A stretch of 64,000 bases of DNA, taken from NCBI GenBank assembly GCA_002077045.2, contig KZ111145.1, positions 372,768 to 436,767 of the forward strand, given 5' to 3'. Positions 49,834 through 61,501 of the stretch are shown here, one piece after another. This DNA comes from Rachicladosporium sp. CCFEE 5018 (Eukaryota; Ascomycota; Dothideomycetes; Cladosporiales; Cladosporiaceae). A model generated the notes under the pieces. That model saw only the letters and a list, made by a program, of their open reading frames with translations. It was not told the origin of the DNA and searched no databases. The translations under genes and the position numbers were made by a program. Each line of letters begins with the position of its first letter. Within the stretch, counting starts at the first letter, position 1.

Positions 49834-51377
49834 GACTGGAGCGTTGGACTTTGATGATGGGCGTCATTTGGGGGGATGTGAAGCTGGCTGTGACCGTACT
49901 CTCGCATCACGCCCGGCATGTGGGAAGTGTGCAGATCGTTCTGATCGATAGCTGTCACACCTGAGGAAGATCAAACTTCCTTCCAACCTTCACCACCTTG
50001 ACTCCAATCTCTGTGCTCTGTCAATAATATTCACCTTTCTCTGTTCTCCTCAATCAATTTCTTCCTGTCGTCCATCACACTACTCATGGCCCCCTACCAT
50101 GCTGGTCAATCCTGTATACACATCACACGCCACAGCCCGCCCACGCCTCGTGAGGTGCTCAGCGGCCTCCTAATTTGCCACTTCATCTTCACCTTTAGTC
50201 CGCGCAGCTGACGAGCTGCGGTTGACATTTAGCGTCTTAATTGACCTACAATAAAGGTTCAGCTTCGAATGGCTTCAAAGTCCAGGCGTGGCACAAGTGG
50301 GCACATCAGATCCTGCCGTCGATCTTGGGCGCTCATGATCACGGCCTGCTGCGAGATCTCTTGATAAGGACACTGGCTTCGAGAGACTGTGCGACTGGGT
50401 GTTGGTTTGACGGATCATCAGAGAGGTGTCTTCGCATGCCAGGGAGGGAGTACGAAAATCACGTCAATCTGAGCCTAAGGGTTCTTACGAAAATGCTCAA
50501 AGAGGAGACTGTCGATGGGGAGCAAGGCATGCATGCCAGCTTTCTGAGGCCCAGTAGTGCCTTTGTACCTGGACTTGCTCCTTGGAAAAGAGCAAGACCT
50601 CACTATTCAGATTTCAACGCTAAGCTTCGCCATCGTGGAGAGACTACACTAGGGTCGTGCGGAGAAAGTTTGGAGACGTGCTACTTTACTTTGTACATGT
50701 ACCTCTGTACCTAGACCGTCCGACTTTTCCGTACCCTAGAGTCCCTGCAGACGCATGTCATGCAGTAGATAGTGGTAGTCGTGAGTTTTTCGGCTTGCTA
50801 CGGCTCAAGCATAGTGGGTGATGCAAATAATGCACAATAATGGATGCTGTCAGAGTATGCTGTTCCTAGGATGCTATACTGCCCGCAGAACAGGCTCGAG
50901 CGACCTGGCTCGGAGAATGTGCCGCTCTGTATTCACCGTCGTTTCTCATGTCGTGGAGTGGAACAGATGAGAGTGGAGAGTATGTAGTAGGACGAGCCTG
51001 AAGCCATCGCTGCAATGGTCAGCACAAAACTGAAATTCTTACTGCCGATCAATTGGGTCCCCGTGAATCTCACCACTGGCGATGCATTCCATCGATCTGT
51101 AAGTGAGATTGAAAGCGGTATGAGTATGCACATCGTATGCATTGTGAGTAGGTATGTAGGTAGCTAGAGCAGCAGCGCGGAGCTTCCTGCCAAGACGTTC
51201 TCGTAGTGAGCGCTCTCTCCGACCACCCACACCAGGCGAATGGTCGTGAGGTGGTACTCACTATCGTCTTATGCAAGCTAGCAAAGCCTTCGAGAGGCAG
51301 CCATAGTGACACTTCCCGATCTTATCAGCTTCCCTACAGCCCTGAACGCAAGGTACGAACGAACAAAGGCTTGCCAC
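49834..51377. other. Convergent intergenic region, no supported gene
   Basis: 1.5 kb between the 3' ends of RPL5 (+) and the amino acid permease (-). A 157-codon frame at 50241-50714 has no domain, odd composition and no splice support; I do not call it. Nothing else recognised. Confidence 0.45.
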
Positions 51378-53284
51378 CTATGCAATCCAAAACCAAATCT
51401 TCTCCATAATATTCTTCGGGATCTGCTCCGGCCAGATCTCCGCATCCAACGCCGCCTTGCCAGTCCAGATATCCGCCTCCGCAGGCTTAACAAACTTCGT
51501 GCGCTTAAACACGCGCCAGAAAGCGTAGAAAGCGAAGTACGTGGCGACCATGATGTAGGCTGTGACGAAACCTTCCACGTCCCAGGAGCCGCGCGTGAAG
51601 ACCTCCCAGCCGTTGAACAGGATGATAATGCTGAAGAAGACGAGTGCGATCCAGGCTGTGTAGGGGGCCCAGATTGCGACGAAGGGCTTGTCGCTGTCTT
51701 GGACGCCTTGGGCGCGGCAGGCTTTGCGGAAGCCGAGGAAGGCGATGAGGGCGGAGACCCAGGTGAAGAGGGAGGTGATTGTGGTGAGCTGGTTGGAGAG
51801 TCAGTTTTGTCTTCTACAGTTCTGGAAAGGGTAAAGTTACTTACAGTCAAGAACCAGCCGAAGACGGTACTCGCGCTGGAGGCGACGGTCATGTATGTCA
51901 GGAGACCGATAGAGCAGGTAATCAAAACGCAGTAAATCGGCACGCCGGCCTTGGTGCACTTAAGCAGGAAACGGGGAGCTTGACGGTTCTGCGCGAGGGC
52001 GAACAGGTAACGGGATCCTGTGAACAGGAAAGCGTTGCCAGACGACGAGGCGGAAGTCAGGATGACGGCGTTGATGATGTGAGGGAGAACTGGAATGCCG
52101 GCACGCGAGACAGCGATGACCCAAGGGGATGCTAAGAGTGAAGTTAGTACCCTGGCCAATCGACTTTAATCATGGATTGAACTCACCTCTGGCACCTCCT
52201 CCGTTAGTGAGACGCTCATCATCAGCCGGGACAGTGACACCGATGGCCAGGGACCCGAGGACGTAGAAGAACAGGATACGCCAGAACACCCTGCGCACAG
52301 CCTTGGGGATGTTCTTGCGCGGGTTCTCGGCCTCACCAGCAGCAACAGCCACCATCTCCACGCCTCCGTAAGAGAACGCAGCGTTAACGAGCGTAGAGAA
52401 GACGCCCAAGAATCGGCCGGTATTCTTGTTGCCAGTGTTGTGGTATGCCTTCATGGCCTCATACGGGCTCTTCCAATAGCGGAAACCAAGTCTGCCTTGG
52501 CCGTCTGGCTGACCGCGGTTGGGCGATCCACCGAGATCGATGATGAATGCGAGGAGTAGCAGGCCGACGATTGTGACGATCTTGACTGAGGCGAAGATGA
52601 ACTCGGCCTCACCGTAGATCGAAACTGCGAAGATGTTCAGGCAGAGAATGACGACCAGGATGATTGAGATCCAAACAGCTTGGTTGATGGTGTCGTTCCA
52701 GAAACCGATGACGACTGCCGCAGCGGAGATCTCAGCGCAGAGGGTGAGAGATGCGGAGATCCAATTGTTCCAGCCAACGGCGAAACCCATAGCCGGGTCG
52801 ACATAGCGCGCGCAGTACTGGGGAATAGCTCCCGGAAGTGGTAGCCATGCGGCCATCTCGCCGAGGCACTGCATCATTGCCCAGATGGCGATACCGGTGA
52901 GAGTGTAGCCGAGAAGCACAGAGAGAGGGCCATAGTTGGCGAACGCCGTGCCGATACCCAAGAAGAGACCAGTACCGATCGTTCCACCAAGCGCGATGAA
53001 TTGAATGTGGCGGGATTTGAGGCCACGCGCAACATAGCCGTAGTGCTCAGCGTCAGAGATGTCGCCGTACAGATCAGCAGCCTCGCCTACAGCGACGTTG
53101 TTCTCCTTCAGACCTTCGCAGTGTCAGCATATATGGCGTGCGCCTCGACTGAAGGCGTTGTCTTACCTGGAATGGAGCTCTTGCGATGGCCATTGCCGAT
53201 GCCATTGCCGTTCTGGTGGTCATACCCATTCGAGTACCCAGCCTCGCTGGCGTACGCCGCGTTCTTCTCCGGATCGAAGCTCAT
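51378..53284 (-). CDS. AAT-family amino acid permease (YAT type)
   Basis: Exons 53167-53284, 52187-53113, 51845-52131 and 51378-51788, with introns of 53, 55 and 56 nt (gtaaga...gaag, gtgagt...ttag, gtaagt...ccag). The exon sum is 1743 nt, 580 residues. The N-terminus is hydrophilic (SFDPEKNAAYASEAGYSNGY). The family signature reads GLKSRHIQFIALGGTIGTGL at the first helix. About twelve transmembrane segments follow, for example AVWISIILVVILCLNIFAVS and FAFYAFWRVFKRTKFV near the end. It is a plasma-membrane, proton-coupled amino acid permease like Gap1 and other fungal AAPs. Substrate range cannot be told from sequence. Confidence 0.93.
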
Positions 53285-55280
53285 GGCGTAGGTTGTGCCG
53301 CAGGCTCACCCAACACAGGGGAGTGAGTAAGTGTATGCAGGTGTGGTCGAGCCGATGATGTAGTCGAGAATACCGTGACGTCGCACAAATGTTTCCGACG
53401 CAGTGGCTGAAGCTCTACCGTCCTTACTTCGGCTTCGCTGCACAACCCTAGACGACCACGTGAAGAGGGAAAGCAGAAACCGCAAACGTTAGGAATACGC
53501 GATGAGCACGAGCGAGGGCTGTAGCGTTGCCTTTGTATTTCTCATGCACGCACTACCAACACCACCTCCGCAAACCGAATGCTACCTGGCGATCACCGCT
53601 TGGGCCGACGACCACTACGACCTCGCCTCTTTGCCCGCTAGCCCCAGACAGGCAGTGGTCGCCCACTTTTCTTCCTCCCACCCTGCAGAGACCCGGCAGC
53701 GAGGCCCAGGGCCATGCTCGATTGGCGCTACGGCTGCGGGCATGGCAATGCACGCGAATCGTGCTAGGCTGAACGCAGTAAGAAAGCCTTGCGTGTGAGG
53801 TGAGCGATTGTACTAGTGAGAGAGCACGCGATAAGCAACGTCTGGGCGAACGCTGGGCGGACTTGGGAGCGTCACGAGCGTGGCGAGGCACCACACAAGC
53901 GTGACAAAGGTTTGGCTTGTATCGCGCGTTGGCTCCACTGCTGCCCCAGAGCTAGCAATGACCTAGACCTTGTGCTCCACGACAGCAAGCCTTGGCCGAC
54001 GCTTAGTGGAACGACAGCGTAGATAATGCTTTTGCCGCAGAGAACATCTCTGCAGCCTCAGGAACGATGGGCAGAGCACCAGAATTCACCCGACCACCGC
54101 CACACACGACCCCTCGTACATCACGCGCCGTCAAATCCCTCGAGTTGCCTCCGTCAAATCACGCGAAACGGCACAGGCGCACAGATCCGACGCGCAGATA
54201 AGCTAACCCGTAACCAGCAAGCTTCTCGAATCCAACGGCGCGGCAGCGCGGCAAAGATAAGAGCTCGCAAGCCATCCCTTGTCATTGGCTTGATAGTGAT
54301 TGGCGAAACTCTGCCTGCGCGACATCGGGCAAACCCGAGCGTTCGAGATTCATGTCCTGGTGCGACGGCTGCGATCCTGCAGCCCTATTTCACCGATGCT
54401 GAGGCTCGAGTATGGCCGACGGGATGACATGTGGGCCGAGGGAGATATCAACGCGTGTAGGTGATGGGAAGGGGAAGTGCCGCCGATGGGGGGCTGATTT
54501 GGGGTTCCTTAGATTGCGACATTTAGCAGAGGTGTTGCCGAGAGGCTCGGCGCGACGAGAGTCTGGGGAGTGACCTGCCTTTCTGGGACTTCAGGTGGTC
54601 TGAAGGAATGGTCTATATGCTGCAACTTCGCGTAGATCAAAGGCTGTGTCATACTTGCACTGACGACTCGAACCAAGTCCGACATGCGACTCATGCTGCA
54701 AATGTATGAAAGATGAATGTGGGGTTGATGATTGTTCTATCAGCAGGGAATATTGGCGACATGTGACGATGGACAAACCATCCTGCTCTGGACAGCTGGA
54801 CTCCGACGTAAAGCAGACAGCTCGTGCACATAACGAGATGAAGTGCTTCTACGAACTGCGTCAGCGCGGACCAAGGATTAAGCAATTTGCTGAGTGCGTC
54901 ACTGCACGCCCAGACGTTGACTGCGACACTGAATGTCGATTGATCAAAGGGTACTTTACCTGACCCAGCACGTGGAAAGATAACGAATGACCTCTACACG
55001 TTCATTCGCTATATCAAGCGCAAATGGCCAACGACGGGTTTCCTACGGCCAGTCTATGTACCACTTCTCGTCCCGTGGGCTTAGATGGCTTTTCGGTACT
55101 GGCAGCGACACCTTGGCGGCATTGACGTGCCCTTCACCAATCTCTCGGATACAGGGAGAGACGAAGACAGTGGAAGCAACGGATACGCCTTCATGTTTCC
55201 TACAATACTATCGCCAGCATCAAATCATTACCGAGCACACACCCTGTTTCGCAATTCGTGTAAGCAAAAATCCCTTTCTC
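53285..55280. other. 2-kb region with no supported gene
   Basis: Upstream flank of the amino acid permease and 3' flank of rvt. Several frames of 80-130 codons overlap on both strands, Arg/Ser/His-rich, without domains. I see no repeat or RNA gene. Confidence 0.4.
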
Positions 55281-58238
55281 CTACTCTTGCCACTTCACCC
55301 GCTCCCCCCTGTACAGCTCCGCCATCCCCATTGGCAGCAATCCAGCATCCACGATCTTCAACCCGCCAAATCTTTCGATGAGCTCCGGCCCATACACAAC
55401 AGCGACCCACTTCCAGTACGCCGACATCATGAAGAACCGCTATCTTGCCAGAGTACACACCGACAGACTCAAACGCTGTATACACGATCATGCGATTCAG
55501 ATCCACCGCTGACTCGGACGGCTTCTGCAGAGCCGAGTCCAGACGTCTACCAAGCTCTCGCCGTAGCTCGCAGGCAGCGTCTCGCGGAATTTGGAATACT
55601 CCTCATACGAGAAGAACGTCCCGTGGTCTTGAGGCCTGAATTCTGGGTCAAGCACTTTGCCGTAGCGGCGCTGGACTTTACCGTCCTCGAAGGTCTTCTT
55701 GGCGAAGAGGTAGGCGGCTTTCTCCGCGGCGAAGACGTCCGAGAATAGCTTTGGGAAGTCTGAGATGACTGTGTCGCGCAGCTGGAGGAGCGTGATGAAG
55801 GGACTCTGGATCTCGAGGCCGCCGAGCTCGCTGGGAAGAAGAAATAGCCGTCCGGGATGTCTGGAGTGTTGAAGCGTTCGGCGATGACTTGCTGAAGATG
55901 CTGAATGATATTGGAGTGTTGCTCGGCATTGCCGTCGAGAAAGCTTCTTGTTGGATTCTCTGATGCGTGGCCAGCATATCATCAACATGTTGCCTGCCGA
56001 AGCAATTCGCCGACTCGCCGAAATTCGAAGAGAAGAACGTCGAGGCGTACGAGTTCCATACTTGGACGAAATTCAACACGCTGCTGCCTGAGTGCTTCAG
56101 CTGTCGCTTGAGCTCACCGATATGTTTATCCACCATCTTCTGGTCGATCGCGAAGCGACCGGACGCCGGGTCAAGCGCGATCATGCCCCATCGGATGCGG
56201 CCTTGGGTAGCTTATCACCAGGATCTACAGACTCGAGCTTGTATTCTGACTGAGCACTGCCGCTTGTCCGGCGTATGACTGCAGAACCTGTATGATTCTC
56301 ACTCAGCTTCAAGCCGACGGTGCCAGCGAAGCTCTTCACGATAGACCACGCCTCGGCACAGACCTGTGGCTTGGATGACCAGAACCACACGTCGTCACTG
56401 ACGCGGAAGAGCAGCTCACCCTCGGCATTCTGATTGATCAGAAAGTCCAGGCTGAACAAGACAACATCCGCGAACATCTCGCTGAGCACATGCGAGGACG
56501 GCGTTCCCGTCAAGCGTTGGCGTGGCTTAGCTGTGGGCTCATCGTGGAAGCGGAGAGGTGCCTCGAGGAAGCGACTAAAGAAGCCGAGCCACTGCTTCGG
56601 CACGCCGAAATACTCCAGGACAGCTAGAATGGTAGCATGTGGCAAAGAGGGATACAGGTCCTGGATTTGAGTCCGGAACGCCGCAAGACCACCAGTCGTG
56701 CGGGTGCTAAGATGTATGTCTGTGGACAGCAAGCGCAACAACTGCTTCTTCGCAGCCATGGTACTCATGGGCGGATTAGATCCAGCATCGTCAAAGCCAG
56801 TGGCTCCGTCATCGAAAAGCCCATACCCCACATCTTCATCGCTCTCATCGTCCTCATCAGCGTAAGCCTCGGCGGACGCAAAGCGGTTCGCCGACGGTGC
56901 GCTCTTCCTCACGGCCATGGAAGCCATCTGCCTCCTTGGCGCCTGCTGCTGCATGGCCTTGCGAGCAGTCTGCTTGGTCCTTCGAGGCATCTGCTGCACC
57001 ATGTCCATTTCCACGCCCTCTGCTTCTTCGAGATCGAGCTCAGCTTCCTCATCACCTTCAGCATCATCGCGCTGCTGATACGGCGAAGTCATGAGCTGAG
57101 AGACGAAATAATCTTCGCGGTAGGTCTTCCGCTTCTCCACTGCCAGTGTCCTCCCACCAGGAAGAGTGCCAAGATAGTACTCTCTCCGCTTCCTTTCAAG
57201 CGGCGTCATGGTCTCACCTGCCAGCTTCCAGACGTCTTTAGTATTCTGGAAGGCACGGAGAGCGTCACGCCAGAAGATTGACCAGTAGACACCGATGTGG
57301 TGCAGGAATAATGCCTGCAGCACGTCCTCTTGCATGAAGATCTGGTAGCTCCCGTTCAGGTTCCGGCGCTCTTCCAAGATAACTTCATCGCCCCAGGACC
57401 AGGTATCGATCGAGTCGAGTCTCATGTTCAGCACGTCCGCGACTTCTCGAAGGATGGTGTCGCTGTCTCGAAAGCTACGAAGGGCATCACGCTTGTCTTG
57501 AGTCAATAGGTCCGAAGCCAGCAATCCTTTGATGGCCCACTTGAGAGTTTCGGTGTTGAATCCCTTCGACTGGCGGATGGTATCACCGAACTTGGTGGCC
57601 TTGTCTCGCATGTCCTTGAGAGCTTTGTGAAGAACTCGACTCTCGGTCTCTCGTGGTTCGAATAGGTCACTGAGAAGCTTAGAGATCTCGGCTTTGTCCA
57701 CGTAGGTGGCGACGAAGACACCTTCCTCCCACTTGGCACGAGCCTCGAGTTTCTTGGCACCTCCAACATGCTCGAAGTCATCTTCGCTGCTTGTGGGCTT
57801 CGCCTTCGGATTCTTGGCAGCAACAGACTCATTCGTGAGCTGTCCATACAGCCAGGCGAAGGCATACTTGGCAGATTGCTGCTCCACATGACCAACAAGT
57901 CTGTCTTGCCAGTGCTCGAGGATCTTCACGGAGAAACTCGGATCATACTTCGCCTGAGTGAAGACACGATCGAGAGTCTGCAGCTCGATGGAGATGGACA
58001 CCTTGTCTTGGTCAGATGATCGTACGACCTTGCCGTCCTTTATGGTGATGTTGAAGGCTCGGCGAACAAGTTCGGCGACGGCGGGAAGGGTCTCTTCGAC
58101 ATCTTGTTCCTTGGCTAGGACGGCCTTGATTCTCTCGCGATGGTCTTCGAAGACTCGGCGCTGCTTGTCGAGCTCGGTGAGCTTCGTCTGGGTAATCTCT
58201 TGCAGAGTGGTGGAGAACAGGCTACCCTGCGAAGACAT
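55281..58238 (-). CDS. rvt: rvt: single-copy cellular reverse-transcriptase-like gene of fungi (3' third frame-disrupted)
   Basis: The main frame runs from the ATG at 58238 to 56181, 684 residues, and the gene continues in other frames to a stop at 55281-55283. The N-terminus (TKLTELDKQRRVFEDHRERI) matches the N-terminal helical domain I recall for rvt proteins. RT motifs follow in order: motif A DLYPSLPHATILAVLEYFG, motif B GTPSSHVLSEMFADVVLFSL, motif C RVSDDVWFW (the YxDD box as SDD), motif D VKSFAGTVGLKLSENH, and the downstream GRIRWGMIALDP. A disordered basic/acidic insertion (PRRTKQTARKAM, DEDDESDEDVG) precedes motif A. The C-terminal signature is PSELGGLEIQSPF and YWKWVAVVYGPELIERFGGL then KIVDAGLLPMGM. 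Frame changes at about 56203, 55945, 55834, 55560 and 55400-55440 all fit loss of single bases. No LTR, integrase or endonuclease is nearby. Known rvt genes are single-copy and not mobile. Confidence 0.85.
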
Positions 58239-58650
58239 GATGATAGACTTCGTTGGATATTTCCAGTCAGTTTGTGGGTGACGAGTGCGACTTGCAGTAC
58301 CTTGGACCGGGCAGCTAGGAGTATGAAGAGAGAAGGAAGAAGTGAGGATCGGAGACGAAGTTGTAAAGGTATATATACTCACTACAAGTAGTAGAGCTAC
58401 ACCTACAAGGCAGCAACCGCCGCACGGGTACCTGCATAACCGCACGATATCTGCAGCTAAACCGGTATAGCTGCTGCTGTGCCGTTCTTACATCTTGTGA
58501 CTTGACCTACTGCGCCGCGACATTGCTTGAGTTTGTTGAACATCATGCTTCTAGGCAGCAGCGGCCTCCGGGATCTGCGATGGTCCAGTCAGACTGCAAA
58601 TTACGCGGGTCTGGTATGAAAGGTGTGCAGTCATGGATTCCTTGGTACCA
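58239..58650. promoter_or_regulatory. Upstream region of rvt
   Basis: The rvt frame stays open upstream to 58445 and would add a hydrophobic start (GVALLLVVSIYTFTT). The start at 58238 fits the family better. The rest is spacer to the next gene. Confidence 0.4.
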
Positions 58651-60144
58651 TCAACGTCTTGTCTGGTCCCGTGGCAGAACACTGTGACCCCGACCTGCGT
58701 GGAACACATAACATAGAGCCGCAGAGATCATACCAACTCCATAGTGCAGGCGCACCGTGGTAAGGATGTATCGAACGGGGTACAGAGTCCCAAACGATGA
58801 CGAAAGGCCGAATGAGCTTGTGACGGCCGGCGGCACAGGGCAACTTGTCGGATATGCTGTCGTAGTCACGATCAGGGTAGCGGAGAGTGCTGACGTGGGG
58901 CATTCGGGAGTTGTGATATTCTCCGGTGCTGCCGAAGAATTCGTAAGTGATCGCAATCCCGGAGTCGTAGATGATGCAGAGGTGAAATCCTGAAGCGCAT
59001 CGGTGGAGCTGTATCAGTCGGTGTAGGAAGTATAAGAAGTCACTGTTGTGGTAGCCGGTGCATCACACTGCGAGCCAGGGTCTCTGAGGTAGGTCGTCCT
59101 AGTCTGCCAGATCACACTAGTGATGGCAGTCAAGCTACCGCCAGACATGATGTATATGCTACTCGCAGTGCTCGAAACTGAGACGCTGGCCAAGCCCTCA
59201 CTACACACCGAGGGATCCGCCGCGCTCTGCATCTCAGTCTGAGTTACCATAACCGTCACTGGAGAAGCCAGCACATTCGCTGCAGGACAGCTGACATTGC
59301 TACCAACGACACAGGATGTGATCGTGCGCTCAGAAATCAAGCCGCCTGAGCTTGTGGTTGACCAAGCACTCTCCACATTTGATGAGCGTGACGACAAACT
59401 CAAGGAGATCGCCTCGCTTCTGGAGCTGATAACATACTTGGTCTCTGTGATGAGCATAGTGACAGGCGCGAGAGTCGAGACGATCGCAGAGCAGCTGGCA
59501 TTGCTGATCGTTGTGTTCACCAACGGCCCAGAAGTGACGGAAGGTCCATCGGACGGCCCCGTCACTGACACTGTGATTGTAAGCGGCGACGGACAAGTCT
59601 CATGTACCAGCGAAGACATGTATGTTATCGCGGTGGAGGAGCCAGGTAGTGCCTGCCTCAGTCTAGGGACATCTGGCATTACAGCCGATGTTGGTGACGC
59701 CATCGGATCGTCAATTCGTAGAGACGACTCATCGCTGTTCGATGGTACGCCACTGTCGGTGTGTACCAGGCTCGTGATGCTGTCGATCGTGAGAGTACCT
59801 GAGCATGGACCAGCTCCGACAGCGGGTTGTCCTGTGGGGGTTGCTTGCGGGGACGCACCGTGGGGGAGAGAATCGGTTGTTGGAAACACCCTCGTGTGGT
59901 CACCATCCGATGTGACAGTTCCCGCGCCAACAGCCTGCGCACTCGGCGTAGCAGTAGCTCGACTGAATCCTCCGGAGCCCAGATCAGAAACAACAAACGT
60001 GGATGCATTGGAGATGTAAAGAAACACAGTGCTCGGCCGTGTGCTGCAGGATCGGGTGGCCGTGACTGTGACGAGGCTACTCGAAAACGTTTGCGCAGCG
60101 CAAGGGAGTAGTGACGCGAACCATACTGCGCGCAAGAAGCGCAT
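58651..60144 (-). CDS. Secreted Ser/Thr-rich protein, with an in-frame TGA or a 60-nt intron
   Basis: From the ATG at 60144 a signal peptide (MRFLRAVWFASLLPCAAQT) leads a Ser/Thr/Val-rich protein with scattered Cys (TRSCSTRPSTVF, ETCPSPLTITVSVTGPS, CVVGSNVSCPAANV). The frame ends at TGA 59014-59016 after 376 residues. The same frame continues at once with the same composition to 58651 (LTNSSAAPENITTPECPTSA, then VGMISAALCYVF). A 60-nt GT-AG intron at 59009-59068 (gtgtga...tacag) would remove the TGA in phase. The joined product would be about 470 residues. No catalytic domain is recognised. It may be a cell-wall or surface protein. It starts with the same MRFL as the pectinesterase but shares only low-complexity Ser/Thr composition with it. 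Confidence 0.6.
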
Positions 60145-61501
60145 CGCATGACGGCGCTACGCTGGCCTTTGGGCGGCCGCCTCGAGAAGCATGAAGCACG
60201 CGCAGCGTCGGAACTGCACGCTAATCGTGCCGTAGGACAGAAGAGCCGACCGAGATGTTGTCGCGAGTAGAGAAAGCCAAGCATGGCACCGCAGCGTCTA
60301 GCAACGAGCCACAACATTCCAGGCAACTCTGAAATGCCGCTGTTCCATTAAGAATGAGCCCAGCCGTTTAGCGGCGCTTAGCAATTACCCACAACCAGCA
60401 GGTTGGGGTTGGACAGTCGACCACATCAGCGGTCTCACTTGGCAGTCGCGCTTGAGATGGTGACAAGGAATGGAGAACGTGATAGTCATCACAAAAGAAA
60501 TGAGGAATATCCACTTAATAGTTCAATGCGTCTGTATCAAGAATTCTCTACTCGCAGGGGTCACTTGACAGAACTTCCTTGAGTGCATTTGCCATGGCTG
60601 TGTTGTCAGTCGATTCGACCTGACATTACCCTCTGCTCATGAAGCGTATCATGGAGACCTCGCAGCGAGTCTGCTTTTCCTTGATCTACTGTGAGACGGT
60701 ACGAAGCAAGACGGGCCGTTGAAACGGAGCATGATGTCCGAGATGGTCTGTGTCGTCGTGTACCTTTCCTAGTCGTGACAGGTTTTCAGGTCAAGTCCAT
60801 TGAGCGGACACTGGTTGTGCGCTCCATTGCCCCGGTGCTTCACGCGCCCTTTGTGTCTGATAGCTACTACAAGGCATGTCTTGTGGCAGCTCTGTCGCCA
60901 ACTGCGTGGAATTAACAGACGCATCGTGAGCCTGAAATAGAGGCCGGCGTGTTGCGAGGGGTCTGCGTCTCGACTTCGAGTAGACAGCAACGGCAGGACA
61001 GAGGACGACTGTGGTGTGATTTATCGAAGAAGCGTGCGAAGCAATAGTGGAAGAGGAGGTGAAGTTGGAAGCCCGTACACGCGAAACGCGCTCACGCGCG
61101 TTCTGACTTCGGGGGCATACGGCTTCGGGACCGAGTTCCGAAGCCGATGGACGCGATTTGGCGGGCCGACATGCGCTTGGCACCGCCGAGGGGCCGCTAA
61201 ACATCCATGAAGTATCAGCGGATATGGGTGTTTCCCTTGCTTACAACAACTCTGTAGCAGAGGTGAATGCTCCCATCGGCCAAGCCACGGTCATGAAGCA
61301 TCGTATTGGACCGTCAGTGAGAGACTTGACTTGAGTGGATGACAAGAACGTTCGCATGGGTTCTCCCGATACTCTTGTGTTCTGAGCTCACCGGCGCCGT
61401 TGAGCTTACAAAAGCATAGCCATGCTCAACAGTATGGAGAAACGGAAATGTGGGACCGTGATGTGAGGCTTCCTGTTCTTAACAAGGCTCAGCCGTATAT
61501 G
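60145..61501. other. Intergenic region, no supported gene
   Basis: Upstream flank of the Ser/Thr-rich gene and 3' flank of the AAAP transporter. Frames such as 60791-61204 (-) and 61016-61210 (+) overlap and lack domains. Confidence 0.45.

Noticed and set aside
50241..50714. 157-codon forward frame between RPL5 and the amino acid permease
   Set aside because: No domain, no signal peptide, mixed composition and no splice partner; likely chance.
53502..54427. Forward frames of 98 and 133 codons upstream of the permease
   Set aside because: Low complexity, overlapped by reverse frames, no motif; not supported as genes.
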